The notes beneath the pieces were generated by a model, which did no database searches, was not told the DNA's origin, and saw only the letters and a program-made list of their open reading frames with translations. DNA of 64,000 nt from Clusia tigrina. Taxonomy: Eukaryota; Arthropoda; Insecta; Diptera; Clusiidae. The position numbers were made by a program, and so were the translations under genes. Below, piece by piece: positions 21,780-32,657 of the stretch (position 1 is the first letter of the stretch; each line of letters begins with the position of its first letter). The stretch covers positions 77,279,400 through 77,343,399 of the forward strand of contig OV050030.1 of the NCBI GenBank assembly GCA_920105625.2, given 5' to 3'.

Positions 21780-23850
21780 TGAAGATTTTTATGGATAACT
21801 TATACTATCTGTAGTTTACTGCCCTCCAAAATACCAAAATAAGAATCCTTTATATCTGGACTATCTTAAAACTCTTGGAAGCCGATATATTGCGTGAGAT
21901 GACATTAACGCGAAAAATATAACTTGGGGCTCAAGCATTACAAATGCAAAAGGGAGACAACAATGTGACGCAATAAAAGAAAGTAAAAACAATTTCGTAA
22001 GCATTGGAGAACCAACCTACTGGCCGAGTGATATGGTAACACACCTGATCTGATATACATCTTCATAACAAAATGTATTAACCACGTATTTCTGACTATT
22101 CAATCAATCTTCGAATTCTCATCTGCCCATTCTCCGATTGTATTGACATATCAAAGCACTCCCCTATTAAATAATAGATACAAAAAATCACAGTAAACTG
22201 ACGGATAGGAATCATTTTCGTACATTGTTGGAACAATGATTTGATATAAACATATTGAAAAACGATGAAGAAATGAACAGTGCAGTAGCATACTTCAACG
22301 ATAATAGTTTCTTCTGCAACTATTTCCAAACAATAGCAAAAATCATAAATAGCGAGCACGAAGTTCCCATAGTAATCAAGGAAAGATTCATAAGAAATTT
22401 AAAAGATACTCGTTGTCTAGCTTTCCAAATAAATCGCCAATCCAACATTACATCAACCGACACTCAAAACTCCAATCAAAAGCTCGAACTCATTTAGACA
22501 AAGCCAAAGTATTATCTGATTCCAAAAAACAACTACAAATGAAATGAATGTTCAAATAATTATCACAGCTACAACACCAAACAATAAATGAATGAGATAT
22601 CAAAAAAAAAAATAAAACAAAAAAATTTCCTGGATATGTTGGACATACAAGTAAAATTCTAAAAGAAGTGTCTGGCAAGGCATATACATACATCAGACAT
22701 TAATTCAATGCAATTATAACGCGAAAGTACTATCCCGTAGCGTTGCTGAAATTATTGATATTCCGAATCCAAAAAAGTCGCCACATGGTACAAACCGATC
22801 AGCTTACTCCCAACCCTATCAAAAATATCAAAAAGGAAATAAATAATCGTTTGCCATCAGTTCGGATTCAGACGCAAATACTCCACAATTCAACAAGTTT
22901 ATAGAGAAACGCATAAAATAGCAACTGAAATTGACAAAAAAAAAAATATTTCCATGGCAGAATACCTTGATGTTGATAAGGCGTTTCTTAGCGTATGGTA
23001 CAAACTACTCCTGCACAAGTTAAGACAATATATTCCACTAGACTTCTACCTACTTCTACAAAGCGAATTGATATTTCTATGTCAAGTATTCAGAGGAACG
23101 CTCTTATATTCTAAAAATGGAGGTCGGAGCACCAAAAGGTAGTGTACTAGTATCAATCCTATATGTTTTTTTATACAGCTGACATCCCTACACCTATAAA
23201 ATATGACAATATTATACCAACATTTGCTGACGATATTGTTCTCCTTGTATTGCACAAATATATTCCAACAACTAATTGGCAACAATTTATCTTAGTTTGG
23301 AAAGAGGGGAATCAAAAGAAAAAGCGACAAGACAATCCAAATCGTTTACACCAATAGGAAGACTAACCTGAGCACCTAACCATAAATAATGACCAGATCA
23401 AAATTGAGACTAAAGCTAAATACCCCGGTATGACCATTGATGGCATCATAATACAAAAGAGGAACGAAGTCAAAAATAGATTCAGACTTTACCTTCAAAA
23501 AAAAAAAAAAACAATCAAATCTTTCACTACAAAATAAAATCCTGATCTACAAGACAATAATTATGCCTATATCTAACATACAGCTTCCAACGAATACAAT
23601 AAAAAATACTACGCACATTCACCAATACTGTTTGGTACATACACAATGACGTTATCCATGGTTATCTCAACATTGACACTGTAAAAGAAGTTATCCGCGC
23701 ATATAACATAAAGCATACACAGCGACTATCATTCCACTCAAATCTTGAGATAAGACAGTTCCCAATGAAAGAGAGTGAGCAACCGCAGCCGGCTCAAACG
23801 CCATACATCAACGGACTTAATAACACAGTAATTATTTAGCTGAAATTTAA
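21780..23850 (+). pseudogene. old Jockey-type LINE copy (endonuclease to RT)
   Basis: The conceptual reading in several frames gives VYCPPKYQNK, NAKNITWGSSITNAKGRQ and GEPTYWPSD (endonuclease), then LDVDKAFLSVWYKLLLHKLR (RT), TADIPTPIKYDNI and FADDIVLL (catalytic block at 23223-23234). The order and wording follow the better copy at 12150-14811, but with many stops, shifts and small deletions. The 3' side ends near 23850-23940. It is much older than the other Jockey-type copy. Confidence 0.7.
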
Positions 23851-24867
23851 TGAAATTGTAAATTATATATACTATTATTATAAACTAAGAAACTGCAATC
23901 GTAAATGTTGATTTATTGTTAACAAAAAAACCCGTACTGTAAGATAATTTACTTAAGTGTCATCTGACAGGTTTAATATTTATAGAGGGAGAAAAGAAAA
24001 TGTAGAAGAAAAAGCTTGCATGTTTAGCATACAACCGTCGAAACCTATTAAATTTTTTCCTGAAATTTATTGGTCTTTTTATTTAATTATCTATATAATT
24101 AAGTAATTAATGTTTTATCCATATATTTATTGTAACTTTCGTTTAAAGACTAACAAAAGTTTTAACATCTTTGTAGCTAATACAAATACGTTCATGTTCT
24201 CTTTCCTATGCTTAGACCAAATATTTCAATAAAATATATGGTAAATAAGTTATAAGTGTAGATTTTCTCATATATGTATTATTAAATCTGCCAATTTATT
24301 TCTAAACCTTTGGAATATGGAGATTCTTGTCCATTTGTTCCTAGTGGATTAATGTTTTAAGATGCTTGAGTAGCGATGGGCAAATGACTCAGTAATGTTT
24401 TTGAGTGAGTTTTTCATAATGCAGCGGTTTATAATGCAGCGAGTTATAATAAGTGTGCGAAAAACGAAACAAAAAAAGACACAACAAAGCAGACGTTTGA
24501 AAATAACAACGCAACGGTTGATATGAAACACAAAAGCAAAGAAGAGTTGCAGTACTCTAACTCTCGAGATCTGGCGATGCGCGAGGAATAGGATATAATA
24601 ATAATTGAAACAACAACCAAATGAGACAGAGAAAGGTTGTATTTAAAGGTTGTTATAATAGCACTGGTTAGTACTAAGATGAATGAAACATGTCAAATGA
24701 TGTTGAGCATAAACTATTTGGATTGTGTATTTATGTTCACACTTGCATGGTATCGTATATAGACATGGTATCGTATATAGACACATATAGTGATTATGAT
24801 CGCGAGCATATTATTTCGAAAACACGAATAAATTCACGTCGAATTTAATTAAAAAGTTCCTCCGCGA
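23851..24867. other. AT-rich spacer with small duplications
   Basis: No gene recognised. TATAATGCAGCG is repeated at about 24415 and 24430, and an 18-bp unit (ATGGTATCGTATATAGAC) is repeated in tandem at 24748-24783. Confidence 0.4.
24748..24783. repeat. 18-bp perfect tandem duplication
   Basis: ATGGTATCGTATATAGAC occurs twice back to back. It is too short to classify; probably replication slippage. Confidence 0.85.
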
Positions 24868-25360
24868 TGGGCAGTCACCTTGTAGTGGTACGAAGGCTTA
24901 AATGATTGCAATGACACAAGGGATTGGGCTGGCAGAGTGTAGGCTCTTATGGGATTACCCTACCCGGACAGACTACTGCGGAGTAATCCAACTAAGAGCT
25001 GTCTCCCTCCTAATCTATGGGGTTCTTGGGATCGTGCCCATTTGATATTTTTTGCAGCCAGGAGGTAAACTAACCTGTATTTTAACGGAGCTCCCTTTAT
25101 GATACCAGGCCGCCTCAGGTAGTAACAGTGACATTGCTGTGATACGGGGCACTGCCACAGTTGACCAATCCCTTCCCTTTTCAATATTTTGTTGCCTTAG
25201 TTTGATCCATCGAGCGGGTGGCCGTATGAACTAGTATGAGCACATTAAGCAAAATAACCATCCAAAATACCCCGCGCACTCTGCAGTGGGAGCAGCAAAG
25301 CAATGCCACTTGCTGCGGTAGTCTCGCAAAACCGAGGCCCAAGAGGGTGTATAAAGAAAG
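24868..25360 (+). mobile_element. LOA-type leader, second copy (5' UTR and start of ORF1 only)
   Basis: Matches 15138 onward from GGGTTCTTGGGATCGTGCCC (about 25018) through the start of ORF1, where it reads GCCACTTGCTGCGGTAGT against GCCACGTGCTGCGATAGT. It extends about 150 bp further 5' than the copy at 15138, so it preserves the true 5' end region. It breaks off at 25360, exactly where a BEL LTR begins. Confidence 0.8.
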
Positions 25361-25575
25361 TGTTGTGAGTTAGATCCAAGCTGCCTGCGCGTAGTGTCTC
25401 ACATCATCGACTCCTAACAGATGCCACACATTCTGTGTGACTAGCATGTGTTAAAGTTATTTAAGAGAAGCACATACTTTTAGGGTCTAAGTATTTCAAA
25501 TTAATATTATCTGTGTAATATTTCGCAGTCGAGCCACCGAAGGGCATTGAAATTTAGAATGCACTATCGACACAT
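25361..25575 (+). mobile_element. BEL/Pao LTR fragment, second copy
   Basis: Begins TGTTGTGAGTTAGA like the LTR at 43381. It shares AAGCTGCCTGCGCGTAGT (AAGCTACCTACGCGTAGT in the other copy), a GCAGTCGAGC block and GGGCATT...TTTAGAATGCAC before diverging near 25575. The sharp start right after the LOA leader suggests that the LTR's own terminus is the junction. No second LTR or internal coding region follows, so this is a solo or truncated LTR. Confidence 0.7.
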
Positions 25576-25690
25576 TTGGATTGGAAATCCAAAAATTAAA
25601 ATCAATCAAATTCGCAATTAATTTACTTTTAATAATTTCAAATCAAGAGATTCCGTTCATATGTTTCTGAGCAATTGGAAGAGTGATATA
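25576..25690. other. AT-rich junction DNA
   Basis: Nothing recognised between the LTR fragment and the tandem array. Confidence 0.3.
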
Positions 25691-26200
25691 TTTTCTTAAA
25701 CTGTAAATCTTTGACTTTAACAACTACAATTTTGAAAGTTGCGATATTCCTTCGCTGTTTTACTTAGTGTACATATTTTAATTGTGTAAGTAAAAATGCG
25801 TTTTTCTTAACTTTAAATCTTAGATCTTAACAAGTATATTATTTTCAGGTTGCTATATTTATTAGCTCATTTTTATTTATTTTAATATTTAGAGTAACAA
25901 TATGTTTTCCTTAAACCCTAAAATTATTTTTTTTTTTTTTTGCCTTAATAATTGTATTTTTTTTTAAGTTGCGATATTCATACGGTTGATTTTAATAATA
26001 GTAAATGTAACGATTTATTTCCTAAGCTTTATATTTTCGATCTTAATAATTATAATATTGTGTTCAACTAGCGATATTCGTTCGCTGTTTTACTTAGTGT
26101 AACCATAACAGTTTTAGATTCTATGTATGTACTTAATTGATTTATACATTTTCTTAGACTTAAAATGTTCTTGTTGAATTAGATTAGTTTTACTAATTTC
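25691..26200. repeat. diverged tandem array, about 110-bp unit, five copies
   Basis: Units start near 25693, 25803, 25907, 26018 and 26149, each with a CTTAA..CTTTAAATCTT-like head followed by TTAATAA..ATT. Several carry TTGCGATATTC and TTCGCTGTTTTACTTAGTGT (perfect in the first and fourth units). It lies downstream of the integrase end of the minus-strand gypsy element, where its 3' untranslated region would be. Confidence 0.65.
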
Positions 26201-26382
26201 GTATAAAAATATTCTTTTCTTTTTCTTATAATAATTAGAACTATTTACAACTAATTGCAGAATGATATTCATTCGTTATCAGCCTTCCTAATCCAATTTC
26301 TTATTATAGATACTTTAGATACTATACATAATATATATAATGGATATAAAGATTTAAATACTATATAAATCTGCTTTTGATT
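26201..26382. other. 3' flank of the gypsy integrase frame
   Basis: AT-rich. No 3' LTR matching 31686 onward and no clear polypurine tract were found, and no envelope frame is present. Confidence 0.4.
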
Positions 26383-27516
26383 TTATGAATGTTTACATAC
26401 ATTATGTATATAATTTCTTTCTGACTTTAATTTTTCTTTTGTGTATCTTATATCTACTAGTATTAATGTGTTTTTATTATTTTTAAGAACTTTGTTTTTT
26501 ACAAATCTGGGGGCAAGTTTGTTTCTACGGTTATCTGCAACAAAAACAGATTGGTTTTCAACAAAATCCACAGTTTCATTACGATCTTTGTTAAGTTTAG
26601 AAATTAAACGATATTTGTGTTTTAAACTTCTTTCGCGTACAATTTTGGATAATTTAGCATAGTTATCGATATGGTTCTTTAAGTAGTCTTCTGTCGTCTT
26701 TGGAATACTTTTCATTTTCAAGGGATTTGCTTCGGAATAATGGCCGGTTAAAAGTTCAAATGGAGAAAGTTTAGTTACTGAGTGAATAGAATTATTGTAT
26801 GTTATTAAAGCTTCGTTTACTATTTCAGAGATCGGTTTGGTCTTGTTTTGCGAATAAATTATTCTAACAATTTCAGTTAATGTTGAGTGAAACCTTTCAA
26901 CTGGAGAGTTCCCGGTAGAATTCTTAATTGCGGTAAGATGATGTTTTATGTCATAAAGATTCAGGTAATTTTGAAAAAGAGATGATAGAAATTCTAATCC
27001 ATTATCGCAGACAATGCATTTGGGTACACCATGATGTGCGAAAAAGTCCTTTAAACTTTGTATCAAATTTATGCTATTTCGTGATTTTAATAAATAGACA
27101 CAGGCAAATTTACTGAATTTATCGACAATGGTAAGAAAGTTTTCCTTATGTGCAGCATATATATCAACATGGACAATATCTAAAGGCTTTTCAGGTGTTT
27201 TTGTTAGTTCCAATTTTATGGGGTTCGGCTTGCGTTCGTATTTATTTCCCAAACAGATTTCGCATTTGTTTATGATTTGCGTAATGAGATTTTTCATGTT
27301 CGGAAAATAATAAGTTTTCTTTAAGTGCAAGTATGTTTCAGTGATTCCTCTATGATTTGATTTTATGTGATAATCTTTAATAACTTTTTCCTGATGATCC
27401 TGCTCTAAAATATCTTGTAAAAGAGTCATACAACGAATCAGTTTAACATTTCCATTAGCGAAGTATTTAGAAAAGGCATTTTGCACCAGCTTAAACGTGT
27501 TATCATCTGTCAGCAT
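26383..27516 (-). CDS. Ty3/gypsy element no. 1, integrase domain
   Basis: Open for 377 codons. It starts with the zinc-binding HHCC domain (HIKSNHRGITETYLHLKK to CEICLG), then the DDE core: Asp in VHVDIYAAH, Asp in CIVCDNGLEFLSS, and Glu in SPVERFHSTL. A C-terminal region with ITYNNSIHSVTKLSPFELL and a basic tail follows. Integrase inserts the LTR DNA into the chromosome. All three catalytic residues and the HHCC ligands are visible. It is separated from the RT/RNase H frame by about 245 bp containing stops. Confidence 0.88.
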   Translation of the reverse strand: MLTDDNTFKLVQNAFSKYFANGNVKLIRCMTLLQDILEQDHQEKVIKDYHIKSNHRGITETYLHLKKTYYFPNMKNLITQIINKCEICLGNKYERKPNPIKLELTKTPEKPLDIVHVDIYAAHKENFLTIVDKFSKFACVYLLKSRNSINLIQSLKDFFAHHGVPKCIVCDNGLEFLSSLFQNYLNLYDIKHHLTAIKNSTGNSPVERFHSTLTEIVRIIYSQNKTKPISEIVNEALITYNNSIHSVTKLSPFELLTGHYSEANPLKMKSIPKTTEDYLKNHIDNYAKLSKIVRERSLKHKYRLISKLNKDRNETVDFVENQSVFVADNRRNKLAPRFVKNKVLKNNKNTLILVDIRYTKEKLKSERNYIHNVCKHS

Positions 27517-27761
27517 TGCTGTAACTTTTTTATTGAGTATGATCCTGAATGATTTCCTTCAAAGTTTTCTCATTCTCAAAATTCTGTCTGATCGTTATTC
27601 TGCGTTTGTTGTAGATTCTTTTAAATTTAGCACTAGGTTTAAGACAATCGTTTTACTCTAGAATTAATTGATTAGAAAATTCATTAAGTGGTTTTTCAGA
27701 TATATGGATACCGTCATTGTGATCTTCCTCAGCTGAGTGTATTGTGCTAACTGCGAATTCA
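27517..27761 (-). pseudogene. gypsy no. 1, broken RNase H to integrase linker
   Basis: The stretch joining RNase H to integrase contains stops and a frame change. The RNase H frame runs out in RNRCKRTFTAKN where an ADALSR-type motif would be expected. Confidence 0.6.
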
Positions 27762-28976
27762 CTAATTTTTGGCAGTAAAGGTGCGTTTACATCTATTTCT
27801 ACGTTTACATGAAATTTCATAGTCAAACTCTTCCAATTTCAGTCTCCAGCGAATCAATTTAGAATTAGGATCTTTTAAGGAAAATAGCCAAGTCAACGGT
27901 TTATGGTCAGTGATGATTTTAAATTTGCGACCAAACAAGTAAGGTCGAAAATACTTTGTAGCCCAAACAACTCCCAAGAGTTCTTTCTCGATGGTGCTGT
28001 AATTTTGTTCGGATGTATTTAGGGTACGACTAGCAAAGCAAACAGGTTTATCGAACCCAATCGGACCTTGGGACAAAATTGCACCAAGAGCAACATTACT
28101 TGCATCAGTCGTTAAGTTGAATTCTTTAGAAAAGTTGAGATACTGTAAAACGGGTTCATTGCAAAGGATATTTTTGCAAGTTTCGAAGCATTCTAAGTAA
28201 GTGGAGTCTAATTTTATTTCGTTATCTTTACGTAGACATTGCGTTAATGGCTTTGTTAGTTTTGAAAAATCTTTAATAAACTTTCTGTAATATCCAAGAA
28301 GCCCTAAAAATGTTTTGATTTGTTTAACTGTTTTTGGTATGGGAAAGTTTTTTATGGCACTTATTTTGGCTGGATTTGGCTTTACACCATCAGCGGTAAC
28401 GACATGACCTAAGAAGTTGATTTTTTTATGCAAAAACTCTGATTTGTCCAATTGCACCTTCAAGTTTGCTTCCTGTAATTTTTTGAAGACGGCTGCCAGA
28501 TTTTCAAGATGCTCTTGGAGAGATGTCGAATAGATAATTATGTCATCCATATATACTAAACAACATTTTCCGATCAAATTATGCAGAATATGATCCATTA
28601 CTCTCTGAAATGTGCAAGGAGCATTCTTGAGCCCAAAAGGTATTCGTACAAACTCATAGTGACCATTTTCAATAGTAAAGGCTGTTTTAGGTATGTCGCT
28701 TTGTTTGATTTCGATTTGGTGAAACCCAGAAGCCAAGTCAATTGTACTAAAATAAATGCTTTTATCCAATTTGTCCAAAATGTCGGTTATGTTCGGTATT
28801 GGATAACGCTCAGCTATGGTGTTTTGGTTTAATTTTCTATAATCGACAACAAGTCGCCACTTTTGTTTTCCACTTGCATCTACTTTTTTCGGAACAATCC
28901 AAATGGGTGAAGACCACGGTGAGAAACTTGGACGAATGATTTTATCATGAAGCATTTTTACTATTTGGCGTTGCAC
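27762..28976 (-). CDS. Ty3/gypsy element no. 1, reverse transcriptase and RNase H
   Basis: Open for 404 codons. RT blocks: IIRPSFSPWSSPIWIVPKK, WRLVVDYRKLNQNT, FSTIDLASGFHQIEI, IPFGLKNAPCTFQRVMD, the catalytic VYMDDIIIYS (YMDD at 28542-28553) and FLGHVVTADGVKPNPAK. RNase H follows with LTTDASNVALGAILSQ, NYSTIEKELLGVVWATKYF and TDHKPLTWL. The wording matches the 17.6/297/gypsy group of insect elements. The upstream part of the same protein (EIKTSDDLPIYTKSYRYP) lies in frame before 28976, then a frameshift near 29050 breaks the link to protease. Confidence 0.9.
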   Translation of the reverse strand: MQRQIVKMLHDKIIRPSFSPWSSPIWIVPKKVDASGKQKWRLVVDYRKLNQNTIAERYPIPNITDILDKLDKSIYFSTIDLASGFHQIEIKQSDIPKTAFTIENGHYEFVRIPFGLKNAPCTFQRVMDHILHNLIGKCCLVYMDDIIIYSTSLQEHLENLAAVFKKLQEANLKVQLDKSEFLHKKINFLGHVVTADGVKPNPAKISAIKNFPIPKTVKQIKTFLGLLGYYRKFIKDFSKLTKPLTQCLRKDNEIKLDSTYLECFETCKNILCNEPVLQYLNFSKEFNLTTDASNVALGAILSQGPIGFDKPVCFASRTLNTSEQNYSTIEKELLGVVWATKYFRPYLFGRKFKIITDHKPLTWLFSLKDPNSKLIRWRLKLEEFDYEISCKRRNRCKRTFTAKN

Positions 28977-29046
28977 CTCAGCTCTATGTACTTCGGGGTA
29001 TCTATAAGATTTAGTATAGATAGGAAGATCGTCTGAAGTTTTTATT

Positions 29047-29720
29047 TCATGTTTTATGTGATTCGTGTCTAAAAAGTGATGCTATATCTTTTATCGGTTG
29101 ATCTGATGAATGGTTTATGCTGTAATTGTGTACCTCAGTATATCTGTCTTGGATGAACACTTGTGCTCTGATCGCTTGTTCTACTATAAATGTTTGGGTG
29201 TCTTCGGATAGATTTACAATTTCGACAAAAGAATACCATGATGATGCCCTATAAACGCCTTCAGAAATAGCGAGATTATCATTTAAATTTGTTGGCTTAA
29301 TAAAAATATCTCCCGATTCTATGTCAACTGGTACTTCTGCAATAATTTTACTTCGAGGTGGCACTGAATATGATTTTGATATCTAGTTAGGTTTATAACG
29401 AATAGGAATGGTCGCACTTTTAAGAATTAGCAATGAGTTTTCTAAGTCAATATGACAACCAAGCTCTTTCATCATATCCAATCCAATCAAACCATCAAAG
29501 TATTCGTGAAATTTGAACAAATAGAAAGTCAGGCTTTTATTCGTTTGGAGCTCTTTAAATGCTTTTATTTTTACCTGTTTAGAAATAAGGTGTTTATTAA
29601 AAAGTGTTTTTATTTCAACTGGAGGTGTGTTTTCAACGTATTTCTTATCTACGATATCTGGATTAACGAATGACATATTACTACTTGAGTTAATTAAAAA
29701 CTTTAGATTATTGCCATTTG
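29047..29720 (-). pseudogene. Ty3/gypsy element no. 1, protease region
   Basis: Two frames (29383-29676 and 29047-29364) cover the protease and the linker to RT. The later protease block FDGLIGLDMMKELGCHIDL fits the ILG(L/M)D motif. At the active site the frame reads FLINSSSN (29682-29702), where a functional aspartic protease has Asp-Thr/Ser-Gly; the catalytic Asp is Asn (29689-29691). A stop at 29380-29382 splits the region. The protease is therefore probably dead. Confidence 0.6.
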
Positions 29721-29856
29721 AATCTACGATATGAATGTACGGCAGTAGATATGTTTGGTGAATATTGAAATCTAAATAACCGATTGGTTCATCGAGGCAT
29801 TCACTTGAAAATCCTCATCGTCTATTGTGCCATTGTATCCATTTAATACAGAGAAA

Positions 29857-31357
29857 TCATAAAATTTTGGGTAGGTTGTTCAATATTAAATTAAACGTAT
29901 CCATGGGTTCGATCTTACTAAACTGATTCATGTTATTTGAAATTCTATTTGATCCTGCAGCGGTATTTTTATTTTGAGATTGGCGAAATATTTGACCTGG
30001 GCTATTGTTGTTATTGCTTACATTACGAACTTGAGGTAAAATTCCAAATGCATTGTTTCGATTTTGTATGGGTTGAGGTATCATGTTCATGTTATTATTA
30101 TGAGATTGATTTAAAGCGAAAGGATTACTTGTATTTTGGAACGGCTGAAAATTTTTATTTGAAGTTGTGTTATAATATCGTGGAAAAGGTTTAAATGGAT
30201 TATTTCCCATTTGAAAATTCTGATTCGTCCTATTCCAGTTTGACTGTCCATTGTAATTTAAACGTGGGCTATCGGTGTTTTGAAGCGGATAATTTGGCAT
30301 ATTAGGTGATTGGTTCGGTGGCATAAAAGAAAAATTTGGATAACTCTGATTGTTCACTAAACGGTTACTGAAATTGTTAGTATTATGCTGATTTGGTTGT
30401 GAGTAATTGAGAGTTTTATTTTTCGGATAAAAATAAGAATGATTGATTTTAGGTTGGGCCTGATTTCCTATATAATACATATTTTGTTCTTCTAAGCAAA
30501 AGTTTAGTGCCGAAGCCAATGAGTTAGGTCTCATTGATCTGATTGTCGCACCAAGAGGTTCTCTTAGACCTGACAAAAAGACCTTCAAACACATTTCTTG
30601 GTATAACCTTTGCTTAGCAATGATAACACTTTGGTTTTGTTCGTGAACTTGTAAATGATTCGTTATACTCGACAGAATATCAATTATTTGAGAATAAAAA
30701 TATTTCACAGAATTTGAATATCCTTTTAGGGTATATAAAGCTCGTTTCATTACGCTTATCAGCATAATGTGTTACGAGATTTATTTTTATGCTCGACCAA
30801 TCCAAAATTGTTCCGTACATATTAAGCACTTCATTGGCATTTCCAACGATTTTGTTACGGATAGCTCTCAATATGAATTTCTTATAATAAACCGATTCTA
30901 CATTGTTAATAAGTTGTAAAATTTCTTCAACATTCTCCAAAAAGTCAAAAAGTAATCTAGGATTACCGTCAAAAGTAGGCAAATATTTTATTGCATCAGG
31001 CAATTTTAAGCTCTCAAAACACTGTGCTATATTTATATTCGAATTAACATTAGGAGTAAGACTTATGTGATTAAAAGTAGGAACAGTTTGACAAAAGTTA
31101 ACATTAGCAGTACTGTTAGTGTGATTGACAGTAGTATTACATTCGTCTGTACCCATAATGCTACTTAAATTGAAGTTTTGCATGTTGCTTATGCTAAGTT
31201 CCTTCGTTTCACTTTTTGCCTGTTGCAGCTGAAGAGTCCAGTTGGATGCGGTGTTGTTGTTTTTGTTGTCGATGACGTCTTCACTTATGTCGTCTAATTC
31301 AATGTCTTTAGGCTTTTTCGTCGTGTACGGTTTGCGGTTTTTTGTCGATTTTGGCAT
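29857..31357 (-). pseudogene. Ty3/gypsy element no. 1, gag
   Basis: The frame opens with ATG at 31357 (MPKSTKNRKPYTTKKPKD) and covers a Ser/Asn-rich N-terminus, then CFESLKLPDAIKYLPTFDGN and LFDFLENVEEILQL, a typical gypsy capsid start. It shifts frame near 30740 and continues as YTLKGYSNSVKYFYSQ, VHEQNQSVIIAKQRLY and KVFLSGLREPLGATIRSMRP. The last part is an Asn/Gln/Pro-rich tail with no CCHC knuckle. Gag forms the particle. Apart from the single shift it is well preserved. Confidence 0.8.
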
Positions 31358-31670
31358 TTTCCTCTACGAGACTGTACTTTTATTATGAAACTCCGGATCG
31401 AATGATTTACTTTTTTAATGTGTTGCTATTTCGTTGTTTTATTATTATTATTTTTTTTTTTTTTATTCGTACCAAAGATTAACTGTTTTATTTTTTACTT
31501 CGTATCAAAGTTTCTGAACATTCTGTATTAGAATTACGACTTATTTTATTAAAAGTTCATTTATTTATCTTATTTTTTTGTTATATTAATCGTTTTCCCG
31601 GGCGGAGTTGTTTTCGTTTCACACGAATCAACCAATGTGCATTTGGTTTCAAAAACAACACAAGCTCCCT
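31358..31670 (-). other. gypsy no. 1 leader between PBS and gag
   Basis: AT-rich untranslated leader with homopolymer T runs (plus strand). Packaging signals would lie here but none was identified. Confidence 0.5.
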
Positions 31671-31685
31671 TTGCCGACTGCGCCA
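31671..31685 (-). promoter_or_regulatory. primer-binding site resembling tRNA-Ser
   Basis: The minus strand reads TGGCGCAGTCGGCAA from 31685. A TGGCGCAGTCGG start is, as I recall, the serine-tRNA type PBS used by 17.6/297-like elements. It lies directly beside the presumed LTR end, before the leader and gag. Confidence 0.75.
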
Positions 31686-32140
31686 ATTATGATTTCTGAC
31701 CATCCAGAATCATGTAAAATAATTAAAAACGAAAGTTCTTAGGTTTTGTAAATTTTAATATTTTTAATTTTAATAATTTTCCTTTGCCACACACTAAACT
31801 TAGTTTAATAATTCTAAATAAAAAAAAAAGGAGATAAACACATACGTCCAGTTCGTTTCAATGCTTTTATATCACTCTCCGTTTCGTTACTCCATTCTTA
31901 TCTATGTCTATGTATGTTCGTCCTAGTTGTGAGGATTGTTTTTGTAGGGGATTCGTGTGTGTTTGTCGATAGGGACATTTGTATTGTTTATATAGCGATT
32001 TAAGTAATCTTTTATACATTTATATTATTTTTGAATTGGCTAAATATATATATTGGAGACATGTGAATTGTTTTTAATCTAATTTGTTTAAATTGATGTT
32101 GTCTGAAGATCAAAATAAAGTGTTTTAATTGTTTGACATT
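31686..32140 (-). repeat. presumed 5' LTR of gypsy no. 1
   Basis: The LTR should end at the PBS (31686). On the minus strand GATATAAAAGCATTG (about 31865-31879) is a good TATA box with a start region after it. The outer boundary near 32140 is a guess because no second LTR is present for comparison. Confidence 0.5.
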
Positions 32141-32657
32141 GTGAGCTTAGGGTATTGGGTGAAAAGATTTCAAGAGGTGCAGACAACACGTGTTGTTGCA
32201 TCAAAGTTTGTGTAGTTCCGAAACTACAATTTGCGCAGCGATGTCGAACTCAACATCAACATGTATCGCATAAGTGTTCTTCTAATACTCAGCAATTTTT
32301 TTTTTATTTTTTTTTTTTTATAATCATATCACATGATTTTGGGGGGAAAACTGTTAAAGAGGAACGGCAATGAATGGATATACAGGATGGAAAAAGACTG
32401 GGAATAAGGAAAAGGGAAGGAAAGAGGAATCACGATCGGAAGCGTTTGGCATAAGTTGGAGAGTGGCAATCAAACATCAAAGGAGCTGGACATCTCAGGA
32501 AAGACTATTGTAATTTTTAATAAATTTGTAATAAATCATTGAGTAAGATGAAATAAAAAAATTGGGATAAGTTAATAACAAGTTTTAACAATTATTGGGT
32601 TTTATTTGTAAATTGTTTTGGAAATGGGGATACGCCAGCTGTTCTGGCATTTGGGAT
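32141..32657 (+). other. presumed 5' LTR and leader of gypsy no. 2
   Basis: DNA upstream of the plus-strand gag. It contains poly-T runs at 32297-32320, purine-rich stretches (32385-32430) and AATAAA-like signals near 32518-32535. No PBS was recognised with confidence and no matching 3' LTR was found, so the element's left boundary is uncertain. Confidence 0.35.

Noticed and set aside
25576..26382. 3' LTR of gypsy no. 1
   Set aside because: No sequence here matches the presumed 5' LTR at 31686 onward.
26383..32140. Gypsy no. 1 as an envelope-bearing errantivirus
   Set aside because: No envelope frame lies between the integrase end and the downstream repeats, and several coding lesions are present.
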